From Aliamphritea ceti (GTDB lineage Bacteria; Pseudomonadota; Gammaproteobacteria; Pseudomonadales; Balneatricaceae): 64,000 bases of DNA. The stretch spans positions 2,852,001-2,916,000 of the forward strand of contig NZ_AP025282.1 of NCBI RefSeq assembly GCF_024347215.1. The letters are read 5' to 3'. The notes under the pieces were generated by a model. It was given only the letters and a program-made list of their open reading frames with translations, was not told the origin of the DNA and did no database searches. The position numbers and the translations under genes were made by a program. Of the stretch, positions 1 to 6,913 are shown piece after piece (position 1 is the first letter of the stretch; each line of letters begins with the position of its first letter).

Positions 1-800
1 ACCAGCCAGCCAAGCAAACGCCGATACAAGGAGCCGCTAAAACCACCTTTAAGCTGCTTTCCTATCAGGCGGGCAACACCTTCACTACTCTTCAGCGCAA
101 TATTGCCAACAAAACCATCACACACCACGACATCAACTTTACCGGCACAAATATCATCACCTTCGATAAAGCCGGCATAATTAATACCGCCATGCTCTTT
201 AATCAGACGGGACGCCAGCTTAACCTGCTCATTGCCTTTTATTTCTTCTTCACCAACATTCAGCAAACCGACTTTAGGCTCAGCAATGCCAGCCACAGCC
301 TGGGTCATTACCGACCCCATAATAGCAAACTGCAATAAGTGCTCAGCGCTGCAATCAACATTCGCGCCCAGATCAAGCATATAACTTTCACCGTTACGGG
401 AAGGAATCGCTGTTATAATCGCAGGTCGGTCTATGCCCGGTAACATTTTCAGCACAAAGCGACTCAGCGCCATTAACGCACCAGTATTACCTGCACTAAC
501 ACACGCTTGCGCATGACCATCCGCTACCAGACACATAGCTTCGTGCATTGATGTTTGTTTTCGCTGCCGCAGGGCATGAGAAGGCTTATCGGCATTGCCA
601 ATTACTTTATCGGCGTGCAAAATCGACAGTCGCTCAGAAAAACGCTGTTGCTCTTCAGAAGAAAGATAGGCAGAAATTTTATCTTGCTGGCCAACTAAGG
701 TCAGAGATAAATGAGGATGACGCGCTAACGCATCAATACAGGCGGGTATAACAACGCGGGGACCGAAGTCCCCGCCCATCGCGTCAATCGCGATTCGCAT
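1..800 (-). CDS. plsX: Phosphate acyltransferase PlsX (3' end outside window)
   Basis: PlsX makes acyl-phosphate from acyl-ACP, the first step of the PlsX/PlsY route to phosphatidic acid, at the cytoplasmic face of the membrane. Translating the minus strand from the ATG at 800 gives an uninterrupted frame to the window edge (about 266 of the usual 330-340 residues). It starts MRIAIDAMGGDFGP and carries the family blocks SAGNTGALMA and FVGNIALKSSEG. The gene runs off the left edge, so its C-terminus is not visible. It lies directly downstream of rpmF on the same strand, the standard yceD-rpmF-plsX order, and is probably co-transcribed. The identification is secure. Confidence 0.96.
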   Translation of the reverse strand, partial: MRIAIDAMGGDFGPRVVIPACIDALARHPHLSLTLVGQQDKISAYLSSEEQQRFSERLSILHADKVIGNADKPSHALRQRKQTSMHEAMCLVADGHAQACVSAGNTGALMALSRFVLKMLPGIDRPAIITAIPSRNGESYMLDLGANVDCSAEHLLQFAIMGSVMTQAVAGIAEPKVGLLNVGEEEIKGNEQVKLASRLIKEHGGINYAGFIEGDDICAGKVDVVVCDGFVGNIALKSSEGVARLIGKQLKGGFSGSLYRRLLGWL

Positions 801-814
801 ATAGTCAGACCGAC

Positions 815-997
815 TTACTCGTCGTCTTGCTGTGCAACAACCTGCTTACCGCGGTAGAAACCATCAGCACTTACGTGATGACGACGGTGAGTTTCACCAG
901 TAGTTGCTTCTACAGATAGAGTTGGGTTGCTCAGAGCGTCGTGTGAACGGCGCTGACCGCGACGTGAACGAGTTACTTTGCTCTTTTGTACTGCCAT
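815..997 (-). CDS. rpmF: 50S ribosomal protein L32
   Basis: A 60-residue basic protein starting MAVQKSKVTRSRRGQRRSHD, the hallmark start of bacterial L32, a structural protein of the large subunit. It has the gammaproteobacterial form without the four zinc cysteines seen in other lineages. An AGGAGC Shine-Dalgarno sequence sits just upstream of the ATG at 997. It lies 24 bp after yceD and 14 bp before plsX on the same strand, so the three form an operon, probably driven by the promoter upstream of yceD. Confidence 0.98.
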   Translation of the reverse strand: MAVQKSKVTRSRRGQRRSHDALSNPTLSVEATTGETHRRHHVSADGFYRGKQVVAQQDDE

Positions 998-1021
998 GGG
1001 TTGTAGCTCCTATATCAAAGC

Positions 1022-1552
1022 TTAATCAAGCTTACCGCCTTTCAGTGCTGCTAAAACACTAAAAGGGTTAGTTTTATCTGAATCTGTGTTTGTCGAGGTA
1101 TCCGTTACTTCTTCACCGAAGGAAGTCTGTATGCTGCAGTCATCATGGTATGGCACAATTGGCAGCGTCAAAATCAGCTCTTCTTCAACCATCGGAAACA
1201 ACTCCAATTCATCCCCTTCTACGATCAGCGGATCATAGTACTTAGGCAGATTATTGGCATGCTCCTCAGTCGGTGCAATGGCTAGATTGAACTTCGCTTC
1301 AACATCAATCTCAACCGGTTCCAGACAACGCTGACAAGTCATCGCTAACTTGCCACCTGCACTGCCCTGAACCGTACGTATCTTCAGCTCATCACGATCA
1401 AACTGTAAATCGATCCACACCTCTGCCTGATCATCAACTAACATTGATGCCAGATTCGGCATGAATTTCAGTTCAGTTGAACCTTCAATTCGTATTCCCC
1501 GCTCAGCAAGCTTACGCGGGTCTATTTTTTTGGGTATTGGGACGTTCGACAT
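1022..1552 (-). CDS. yceD: YceD / DUF177 family protein
   Basis: A DUF177 protein, 176 aa from the chosen start. The family is linked to 23S rRNA and L32 in bacteria and plant plastids; its biochemical role is not settled. The protein begins MSNVPIPKKIDPRKLAERG, which matches the normal N-terminus of the family, and contains the central CQRCLEP segment. An in-frame TTG at 1609 would add 19 residues, but that extension contains a near-consensus sigma70 promoter (1562-1590), so the ATG at 1552 is preferred. No Shine-Dalgarno is visible before this ATG; see the leaderless finding. It heads the yceD-rpmF-plsX operon and diverges from maf. Confidence 0.9.
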   Translation of the reverse strand: MSNVPIPKKIDPRKLAERGIRIEGSTELKFMPNLASMLVDDQAEVWIDLQFDRDELKIRTVQGSAGGKLAMTCQRCLEPVEIDVEAKFNLAIAPTEEHANNLPKYYDPLIVEGDELELFPMVEEELILTLPIVPYHDDCSIQTSFGEEVTDTSTNTDSDKTNPFSVLAALKGGKLD

Positions 1553-1561
1553 AAGCGCGCC

Positions 1562-1590
1562 ATGATAGGGATCAAAAACCCTGCTGTCAA
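1562..1590 (-). promoter_or_regulatory. Sigma70 promoter for yceD-rpmF-plsX
   Basis: Reading the minus strand, TTGACA (1590-1585), a 17-nt spacer and TATCAT (1567-1562) form a near-consensus promoter. The expected start point, about 7 nt after the -10 box, falls near 1555, only two or three bases before the yceD ATG at 1552. Confidence 0.75.
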
Positions 1591-1674
1591 AGGAAATAAC
1601 CCTTTGCAAGTTAAAAAAAACCGTTAATATCTACGACTTGTCTATCTCGTTAATCTGATTGGAATAACAGCCTG

Positions 1675-2253
1675 ATGTCAGCGCTTATTTTAGCCTCGTC
1701 TTCACCCTATCGCCGCGCTCTTCTTGACCGCCTGAATCTGACCTATAAATGCGCTTCACCGGACATTGATGAAACCCCTATAGAAGGTGAATCCCCTAAG
1801 GATTATGTTGCCCGCCTGGCAGAAGCCAAAGCCCGCGAGCTTGCTGCGCAATATCCTGATGCCATCATCATCGGCAGCGACCAGTGCTGCGTACTGGACA
1901 ACAGAATCGTCGGCAAGCCGGGCAATTTTGAAAATGCCCGCCGACACCTGCAAAACTGCTCAGATAAACACGTATCCTTTCTTACCGGACTCTGCGTACT
2001 TAATACCAGTAATGACAACTGTCAGGTTTGTGTTGAACCATATAATGTCCACTTCCGCACATTGAGTACGGCGATGATAGAAAACTACCTGCATGCAGAG
2101 CAGCCATATGATTGCGCCGGCAGTTTTAAAATAGAAGGACTGGGAATTGCATTATTCAGTAAGCTGGAAGGTGATGACCCAAACAGCCTGATAGGCTTGC
2201 CGCTGATTCGACTGATCAGCATGCTTGAACAACAAGGACTGGCTACTATTTAG
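1675..2253 (+). CDS. yceF: Maf-like nucleotide pyrophosphatase, YceF type
   Basis: Maf/HAM1-fold pyrophosphatase, 192 aa, a full-length family member. It hydrolyses non-canonical or modified nucleoside triphosphates; the YceF branch prefers 7-methyl-GTP. Visible motifs are the phosphate-binding LILASSSPYRRALLDRL start, the DETPIEGESP segment and the IIGSDQCCVLDNRIVGKP block with the general acid-base Asp. The gene diverges from yceD, as in E. coli and Pseudomonas, where maf/yceF neighbours the L32 cluster. The subfamily assignment rests on SDQ (YceF-type) rather than the ADT typical of dTTP/UTP pyrophosphatases. Confidence 0.93.
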   Translation: MSALILASSSPYRRALLDRLNLTYKCASPDIDETPIEGESPKDYVARLAEAKARELAAQYPDAIIIGSDQCCVLDNRIVGKPGNFENARRHLQNCSDKHVSFLTGLCVLNTSNDNCQVCVEPYNVHFRTLSTAMIENYLHAEQPYDCAGSFKIEGLGIALFSKLEGDDPNSLIGLPLIRLISMLEQQGLATI

Positions 2254-2255
2254 AT

Positions 2256-2286
2256 AAGCGGTTTAAGTAAGCGATTTAAACCGGCG
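2256..2286. repeat. Inverted repeat between convergent maf and GFA genes
   Basis: Arms CGGTTTAA (2259-2266) and TTAAACCG (2276-2283) with a 9-nt loop. It overlaps the stop codon of the minus-strand gene. There is no T-run on either side, so it would be at best a weak transcription-stop hairpin. Confidence 0.35.
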
Positions 2287-2683
2287 CTGCCTCATCGTAA
2301 AACGGCGCCTGGGACTCTGCCAATGGCAAAGCCTCCCAGGCCGCTTTTGAACCAACATATATATGTAGCCCAATTTCTATTTCAGGGTCACCATCGACAC
2401 AACCCAATGTTACACCATGCACCTGACCATTATAAATTCCGGTAAGCGTTGAACCACAGCACTTACAAAACTGCAAACCAAAGCCCTGCACACCAATATA
2501 GCTGGTCAGCAAATCTTCTCCCTGCACCCAGCGAAACTCATCCGCATCAAGCAGCGCATAAGCTGACGCCTGTGCACTGAAGGCCTTACGACATTGAGAA
2601 CAGTGACAGCTACGTGCATCACGCAGCTTTCCCGTCAACTGATAAGTAACAGCGCCACAAAAACAACCGCCACTAATCGCCAT
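2276..2683 (-). CDS. GFA / CENP-V family zinc-binding protein
   Basis: A 135-aa single-domain protein of the glutathione-dependent formaldehyde-activating (GFA/CENP-V) fold. The zinc ligands are visible as C7-x-C9, C26-x-C28-x2-C31 and C73-x2-C76, in the usual spacing. Family members bind zinc; some have been tied to glutathione adducts, but substrates of most are unknown and no activity should be assumed. It lies 3 bp downstream of the S49 peptidase gene on the same strand and is probably co-transcribed with it. Confidence 0.88.
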   Translation of the reverse strand: MAISGGCFCGAVTYQLTGKLRDARSCHCSQCRKAFSAQASAYALLDADEFRWVQGEDLLTSYIGVQGFGLQFCKCCGSTLTGIYNGQVHGVTLGCVDGDPEIEIGLHIYVGSKAAWEALPLAESQAPFYDEAAPV

Positions 2684-2686
2684 AGA

Positions 2687-3787
2687 TTATTGCAACTGCA
2701 CCGGCGTATTCAGTCCCAGCTGGGTACTGATAGCCTTAGCAAAACTCACACCTAACTGATCAGCCAGTTCTTTAAGCGGTGAAACCTGTGGCGAATACTC
2801 TACCAATTGCTCAGCACCAACAATCTCCCGTGCAACGGTACTGCTGCTTGCCAAACCATCAATAAGACCAAGCTCTAATGCCTGCTCACCCGTCCAGACT
2901 AAACCGGAATACAGTTCCGGATTATCTTTCAGACGCTCACCACGCCCCAGCTTAACCTGTTCAATAAACTGTTTATGAGTTGTATCAAGCACGGTTTGCC
3001 AGAACTGACGATCCTCATCACGCAACGGTGAAAACGGATCCAGTAAAGCCTTGTTATCACCGGCAGTTAATGCCCGGCGCTCAACGCCCAATTTAGACAT
3101 CAGATCCACAAAACCAAAACCAGAAGACACAACACCAATAGAACCTACCAGGCTCGCCTTATCCGCATAAATCTCATCGGCAGCAGCAGCAATATAGTAG
3201 GCACCTGAAGCACCTATATCAGTAATAACTGCGTAAACCTTCTTCTCAGGATACACCTGACGCAGACGCTTAATTTCATCGTACACATAACCGGACTGTA
3301 CCGGGCTGCCACCCGGACTGTTAATCCGCACTAACACAGCTCTCGAATCTTCAGCCTTAAATGCACGGCGTAATGAATAAATAATAGAATCAGCACTGGC
3401 ATCCTGACCGTTGGCGATCGGACCATTAACCTGCACAACCGCTGTATGCGGCGGCTGATCCAGAACATCTGAAGAAAATTGCGACTCCATAATAAATATT
3501 CCCAAAATCGCAAACAGGTACAAAAATGTCAGCGATTTAAAGAAAATACCCCAGCGGCGAGATTTCCGCTGCTCGCCCTGCAGACTCATAATCAGGCGTT
3601 CGATCAGACGCCATTCTTTTGCCGAGCGAACGTTACCGTCACCATCTGTTGTTTCTTTTTTTACAGAAGCCTTAGGTGCATCATTCGGCAATGCAGACAT
3701 TGCCGGCTCAGCGTCCTGCTGCTGTGTATTAGTATTCTGCCCCGCAGCATCATCCTCTGGCGCTGCCTGCCAATGTTTATCTGACAC
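2687..3787 (-). CDS. sppA: S49 family peptidase (SppA/SohB-like)
   Basis: Membrane-anchored signal-peptide peptidase of the short (single-domain) S49 type, 366 aa. After a charged cytoplasmic N-terminus comes one membrane helix (GIFFKSLTFLYLFAILGIFI). The protease domain follows with INSPGGSPVQSG, the catalytic serine in IGASGAYYIAAAADEIYA, and the general-base lysine in AGDNKALLDPFSP. The start chosen is the GTG at 3787, which has a strong AGGAGA Shine-Dalgarno 6-7 nt upstream; the longer frame from a TTG at 3877 lacks one. It sits between a HAD phosphatase and the maf/yceD cluster, the same order as in Pseudomonas. Predicted role: clearing signal peptides in the inner membrane. Confidence 0.92.
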   Translation of the reverse strand: MSDKHWQAAPEDDAAGQNTNTQQQDAEPAMSALPNDAPKASVKKETTDGDGNVRSAKEWRLIERLIMSLQGEQRKSRRWGIFFKSLTFLYLFAILGIFIMESQFSSDVLDQPPHTAVVQVNGPIANGQDASADSIIYSLRRAFKAEDSRAVLVRINSPGGSPVQSGYVYDEIKRLRQVYPEKKVYAVITDIGASGAYYIAAAADEIYADKASLVGSIGVVSSGFGFVDLMSKLGVERRALTAGDNKALLDPFSPLRDEDRQFWQTVLDTTHKQFIEQVKLGRGERLKDNPELYSGLVWTGEQALELGLIDGLASSSTVAREIVGAEQLVEYSPQVSPLKELADQLGVSFAKAISTQLGLNTPVQLQ

Positions 3788-3908
3788 GTAACTCTCCTGG
3801 CACAGAACTAACCTCTGCGCCCTTTTTATATAACTATATTTTAGACCCGAAAAACCCAGACCTGTCACCTGAAACAACAGACTCTGACGCTAAGAAAAAC
3901 ACATTAGC

Positions 3909-4592
3909 CTAAGCATTTACCTCGGCCACAACCTCAGCATCAAGGTAACGGTTTTCTAACCAGCTAACCATTTCTGTAAAGCTATGCACTTCCTGTACCG
4001 GACTAAACGGCTGCATCCGCTCCAGCGTATGAACGCCATAGCTAACAGCCAATCCATCGACACCGGCATTCAAAGCCATTTCCATATCGTATTCAGTATC
4101 ACCAATCATCAGTGCATGCTCTGCTGCAACACCCGTTTCAGCCAGAATCTCATTAATCATCAATGGATCAGGCTTAGAAGCTGTTTCATCAGCACCACGG
4201 GATGCGACAAAAACATCGCCAAAACCAGTAGATGCAAACACCCGATCGATACCACGACGACTCTTACCTGTTGCTACAGCCAGCACATACCCCTGCTGCT
4301 GCAACTTTTTCAGACCTTCACGTACGCCTGGAAACAACGCTGTTGGCGTTGGATCATCACCCAGAAAATAATGCCCATACCGCTGCCGCATTGGCTCAAT
4401 CATATCGTCAGCAATACCCGGAATCAGAATACGAAAGGCTTCAGGCAACCCTAACCCAATAATATCCCGGATAGCCGCGTCAGTTAATTCCGGCTGCTCT
4501 AAATCCCGCGCAGCCTGCTGCAAACAGGCAACAATACGCGCCGCGGAATCCATAACAGTTCCGTCCCAATCGAATATCAGCAGCTTATACAA
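3909..4592 (-). CDS. HAD-superfamily phosphatase (phosphoglycolate-phosphatase-like)
   Basis: A 227-aa HAD subfamily IA hydrolase. Motif I is FDWDGTVMDS (nucleophile D8, acid D10), motif II lies around AVATGKSRRGIDRVF, motif III is the lysine in TASKPDPLMI, and motif IV is MIGDTEYDMEMALNAG. The C1-type cap domain lies between motifs I and II. The preferred substrate cannot be read from sequence. In Pseudomonas the equivalent gene sits between rluC and sppA; here the sppA side is kept, but no rluC is found upstream, where an NsrR-type regulator occurs instead. Confidence 0.9.
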   Translation of the reverse strand: MYKLLIFDWDGTVMDSAARIVACLQQAARDLEQPELTDAAIRDIIGLGLPEAFRILIPGIADDMIEPMRQRYGHYFLGDDPTPTALFPGVREGLKKLQQQGYVLAVATGKSRRGIDRVFASTGFGDVFVASRGADETASKPDPLMINEILAETGVAAEHALMIGDTEYDMEMALNAGVDGLAVSYGVHTLERMQPFSPVQEVHSFTEMVSWLENRYLDAEVVAEVNA

Positions 4593-4757
4593 GCAAGACT
4601 CCTTAACAGATTAAAAGTTTGAAAAACCAGCCGTACCAGATAGATTTTTTGTCGGCTACTTCATCAGAAAACAACACAAAAAATGTGCTGCCTACCTTAT
4701 ATGAATGCCCCTGAAAGTAAACCAGTCAATTCCTTTCACGGGACTTGTATGCATTGT

Positions 4758-4774
4758 TAGACTCAACTAGTCTA
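4758..4774. promoter_or_regulatory. Candidate operator upstream of the nsrR-type gene
   Basis: A perfect dyad: TAGACT (4758-4763), 5-nt spacer CAACT, AGTCTA (4769-4774). It lies about 100 bp upstream of the Rrf2-family start at 4873, in a 280-bp intergenic region. Its position and symmetry suit an autoregulatory site. It does not match the known NsrR consensus (AAGATGCATTT and its complement), so the cognate protein is uncertain. Confidence 0.4.
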
Positions 4775-4872
4775 TTCAGTTCACTCAAAATAATCTGACA
4801 AGCCACGTCCATATTGCTTATAGCTTTAACCAGCGACCAGCCAGTCAGAATAGTGATTAAAGCAGGTATTTC

Positions 4873-5301
4873 ATGCAGCTCAGCCGCTTCAGCGATTACA
4901 GTTTACGCGTACTGTTTTATACAGCGACGAATAACCACCGTTTATGTCAGTTAGCAGAAATTGCCGATTTCTTTGATATTTCGGTCGAGCACTTACGTAA
5001 AGTCGTCCACGGGCTGGCTAAGTCAGGCTATCTGGAAACATTCCGGGGCAAAAAAGGCGGGATACGTCTGGCAGTACCTTCTGCCGACATTAATCTTGCT
5101 GAAATTATTGCATTGACTGAAGGCATGAAGCCACTGGTAGACTGTACAGGTCAGGAATGCTGCCTTTCGCCAGCCTGCGGACTGAAGAACATTCTCGCTC
5201 AGGCTCAGGCAGCAATGATGCGCACTCTGGCACAATATTCGCTGGCAGATATATTAGACGACCCGCAAATGCAAAGCCGTCTTATAGTTACCAGCCGTTA
5301 A
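4873..5301 (+). CDS. nsrR: Rrf2-family regulator, NsrR-like nitric oxide sensor
   Basis: A 142-aa winged-helix repressor of the Rrf2 family. It begins MQLSRFSDYSLRVLFY, like E. coli NsrR. It has the winged helix (about 20-65, with RGKKGGIRLA in the wing) and a cysteine cluster C91-x4-C96-x5-C102, with an extra C97. The 91/96/102 spacing is exactly that of the iron-sulfur ligands of E. coli NsrR, which senses nitric oxide and represses NO-detoxification genes. No hmp or other NO-stress gene is adjacent; the convergent neighbour is rraA. A different Rrf2 specificity remains possible. Confidence 0.82.
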   Translation: MQLSRFSDYSLRVLFYTATNNHRLCQLAEIADFFDISVEHLRKVVHGLAKSGYLETFRGKKGGIRLAVPSADINLAEIIALTEGMKPLVDCTGQECCLSPACGLKNILAQAQAAMMRTLAQYSLADILDDPQMQSRLIVTSR

Positions 5302-5332
5302 ACTATCCGGCAACTCTTACCCAACAACTCTA

Positions 5333-5821
5333 TTACTCTGCAAGTTCCAGCTTTTCGCTGGCAACGATAACACCGTTATTATCTGCATAGACATAATGAC
5401 CCGGTGTAAAATTCACACCGCCAAAGTTTAGCGAGATGTTCAATTCACCCACGCCTTTCTTCTCAGTCTTCATCGGATTAACACCCAACGCCTGAACCCC
5501 CAGATCCAGCTCACTGATTGCATTCACATCACGGAGGCAGCCATAGATAATAATACCTTCCCAGCCATTCAGCGCAGCCTTTTCAGCCAGCATGTCACCC
5601 AACATCGCACGACGCATTGAGCCGCCACCATCAACAACCAGCACCTTACCCTCACCCGGCAAAGCAACTTGCTCACGCACCAGGGAGTTATCTTCAAACG
5701 CCTTCAAAGTAACGATTTCACCGCCAAAGCGCTCGCGGCCGCCAAAGTTGCCAAACATTGGTTCAACAACCTGAATTTTTTCAGGAAACTGATCACATAA
5801 TTCTGGTAATAAATCGTCCAC
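5333..5821 (-). CDS. rraA: Ribonuclease E activity regulator RraA
   Basis: RraA binds RNase E and lowers its activity, altering mRNA decay. The 162-aa protein has the family pattern VVEPMFGNFGGRERFGG, VLVVDGGGSMRRAMLGD, WEGIIIYGCLRDV and HYVYADNNGVIVA. The start is set at the GTG at 5821 because AAGGAG lies 6 nt upstream and the resulting length matches the family (about 160 aa); the longer frame to 5902 has no support. The fold is shared with class II aldolases such as HMG/CHA aldolase, so a metabolic paralogue is a minor alternative. It converges with the NsrR-type gene. Confidence 0.9.
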   Translation of the reverse strand: MDDLLPELCDQFPEKIQVVEPMFGNFGGRERFGGEIVTLKAFEDNSLVREQVALPGEGKVLVVDGGGSMRRAMLGDMLAEKAALNGWEGIIIYGCLRDVNAISELDLGVQALGVNPMKTEKKGVGELNISLNFGGVNFTPGHYVYADNNGVIVASEKLELAE

Positions 5822-5921
5822 GGAGCACTCCTTAATGTTCTTTGCATGTATACATAATGATGGCAGCATCATCCTAGATATCCGTGCCGGATGCACTACC
5901 ACTTAAGAGCGAAATACACAG

Positions 5922-6500
5922 CTACGCGATACTGCGTTCAAATAAATAACTGTCGATCCCGCCGTCATCATCATCGTGACAGTTATATTGAAGCAACTTC
6001 AGTCCCGTAGCATCCTGGCCGGCAAAACCACTGAGCTCTGCCTCAGAAAGACAAAACCGGGCAGAGAACCCCTGCAACTGATGTTGCCGCTGGTTAAATG
6101 TCGCCAACCAGATTCGCCCACCGGGAAGCAGCAAACCAGACAATACAGCCAACAACTCTGGCGCTGGCTTAAAATAACTCATCACAATATTGTCAAAGTT
6201 GCCTAATCGCTGCAGCTCAGAATAATCATCAAGATCCAGACAACAGGTCGATACTGTTACACCATCAGCTGCAGCAAAACCTGCTAACCGCTCTAAACCG
6301 GCAGCAGATATATCGGCGGCAGTGACGTTAAACCCCTGCCCGGCAAGAAACAAACTCGCCGCACCATCACCACTGGCAATATCCAGCACAGAGCCAGGTT
6401 TCAAATGCCGCCACTCCTGAAGGAGAATTTTAGGTGTTCCGGGACGGACAGAAGGCTTACCAGCATAACGCTGATCCCACTTAATACGGTCTTGCTGCAT
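5922..6500 (-). CDS. Class I SAM-dependent methyltransferase (TehB-like)
   Basis: A 192-aa Rossmann-fold methyltransferase. SAM motif I is VLDIASGDGAASLFLAGQG, followed by an acidic residue in VTAADIS, and motif post-I lies around VSTCCLDLDDY. The N-terminal WDQRYAGK and the overall pattern resemble TehB/UbiE-like small-molecule methyltransferases. The substrate is unknown. The start was taken at the ATG at 6500 because the WDxRY motif is normally near the N-terminus; the frame stays open to 6563. No strong Shine-Dalgarno was seen. Confidence 0.8.
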   Translation of the reverse strand: MQQDRIKWDQRYAGKPSVRPGTPKILLQEWRHLKPGSVLDIASGDGAASLFLAGQGFNVTAADISAAGLERLAGFAAADGVTVSTCCLDLDDYSELQRLGNFDNIVMSYFKPAPELLAVLSGLLLPGGRIWLATFNQRQHQLQGFSARFCLSEAELSGFAGQDATGLKLLQYNCHDDDDGGIDSYLFERSIA

Positions 6501-6581
6501 AACGGTCTGAATTCCATAACTGAAACAGGCGTCGATTATGCGCGCAAGTATAGATACGGGCAAGCAGTCGGACTGCTCTCT

Positions 6582-6806
6582 TCAGGAATGACGCTTCTGC
6601 TGTTCAGTCAACTGACGATCCATTTCGCCGTACTGACGCTCATACGCCTGCGGATCCGACTGCCAGAGGCGGTAAAGCTTGCGATCATTTTTTGCCATAG
6701 GCGGTACTTTTTGATGCCTTCGCTGCCAGGCCCGCCAACTTAGCGGACCCAACACTAAAAGCAAAAATATCAGCAGCAATGGCCAGGAAACGTCACTATC
6801 AATCAT
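6582..6806 (-). CDS. Small single-pass membrane protein
   Basis: A 74-aa protein with one N-terminal transmembrane helix (about 9-27, LLLIFLLLVLGPLSW) followed by a charged cytoplasmic tail rich in R, K, Q and E. I do not recognise the family. It lies upstream of the methyltransferase on the same strand. The coding call rests on composition and on strand continuity with its neighbours. Confidence 0.6.
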   Translation of the reverse strand: MIDSDVSWPLLLIFLLLVLGPLSWRAWQRRHQKVPPMAKNDRKLYRLWQSDPQAYERQYGEMDRQLTEQQKRHS

Positions 6807-6830
6807 ATATACCTAAGTACTTTATTATTT

Positions 6831-6874
6831 AACTGCTTTTCTTAACTGCTTTTCTTAACTGTTTTTCTTAACTG
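6831..6874. repeat. 13-bp tandem repeat
   Basis: The unit AACTGCTTTTCTT occurs at 6831-6843 and 6844-6856, then as AACTGTTTTTCTT at 6857-6869, followed by a partial AACTG. It lies in the gap between ydiJ and the small membrane protein, downstream of ydiJ. Confidence 0.85.
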
Positions 6875-6913
6875 GCAGCTCTAACGGACAATGCAGAACT
6901 GACAGCTCAAACA

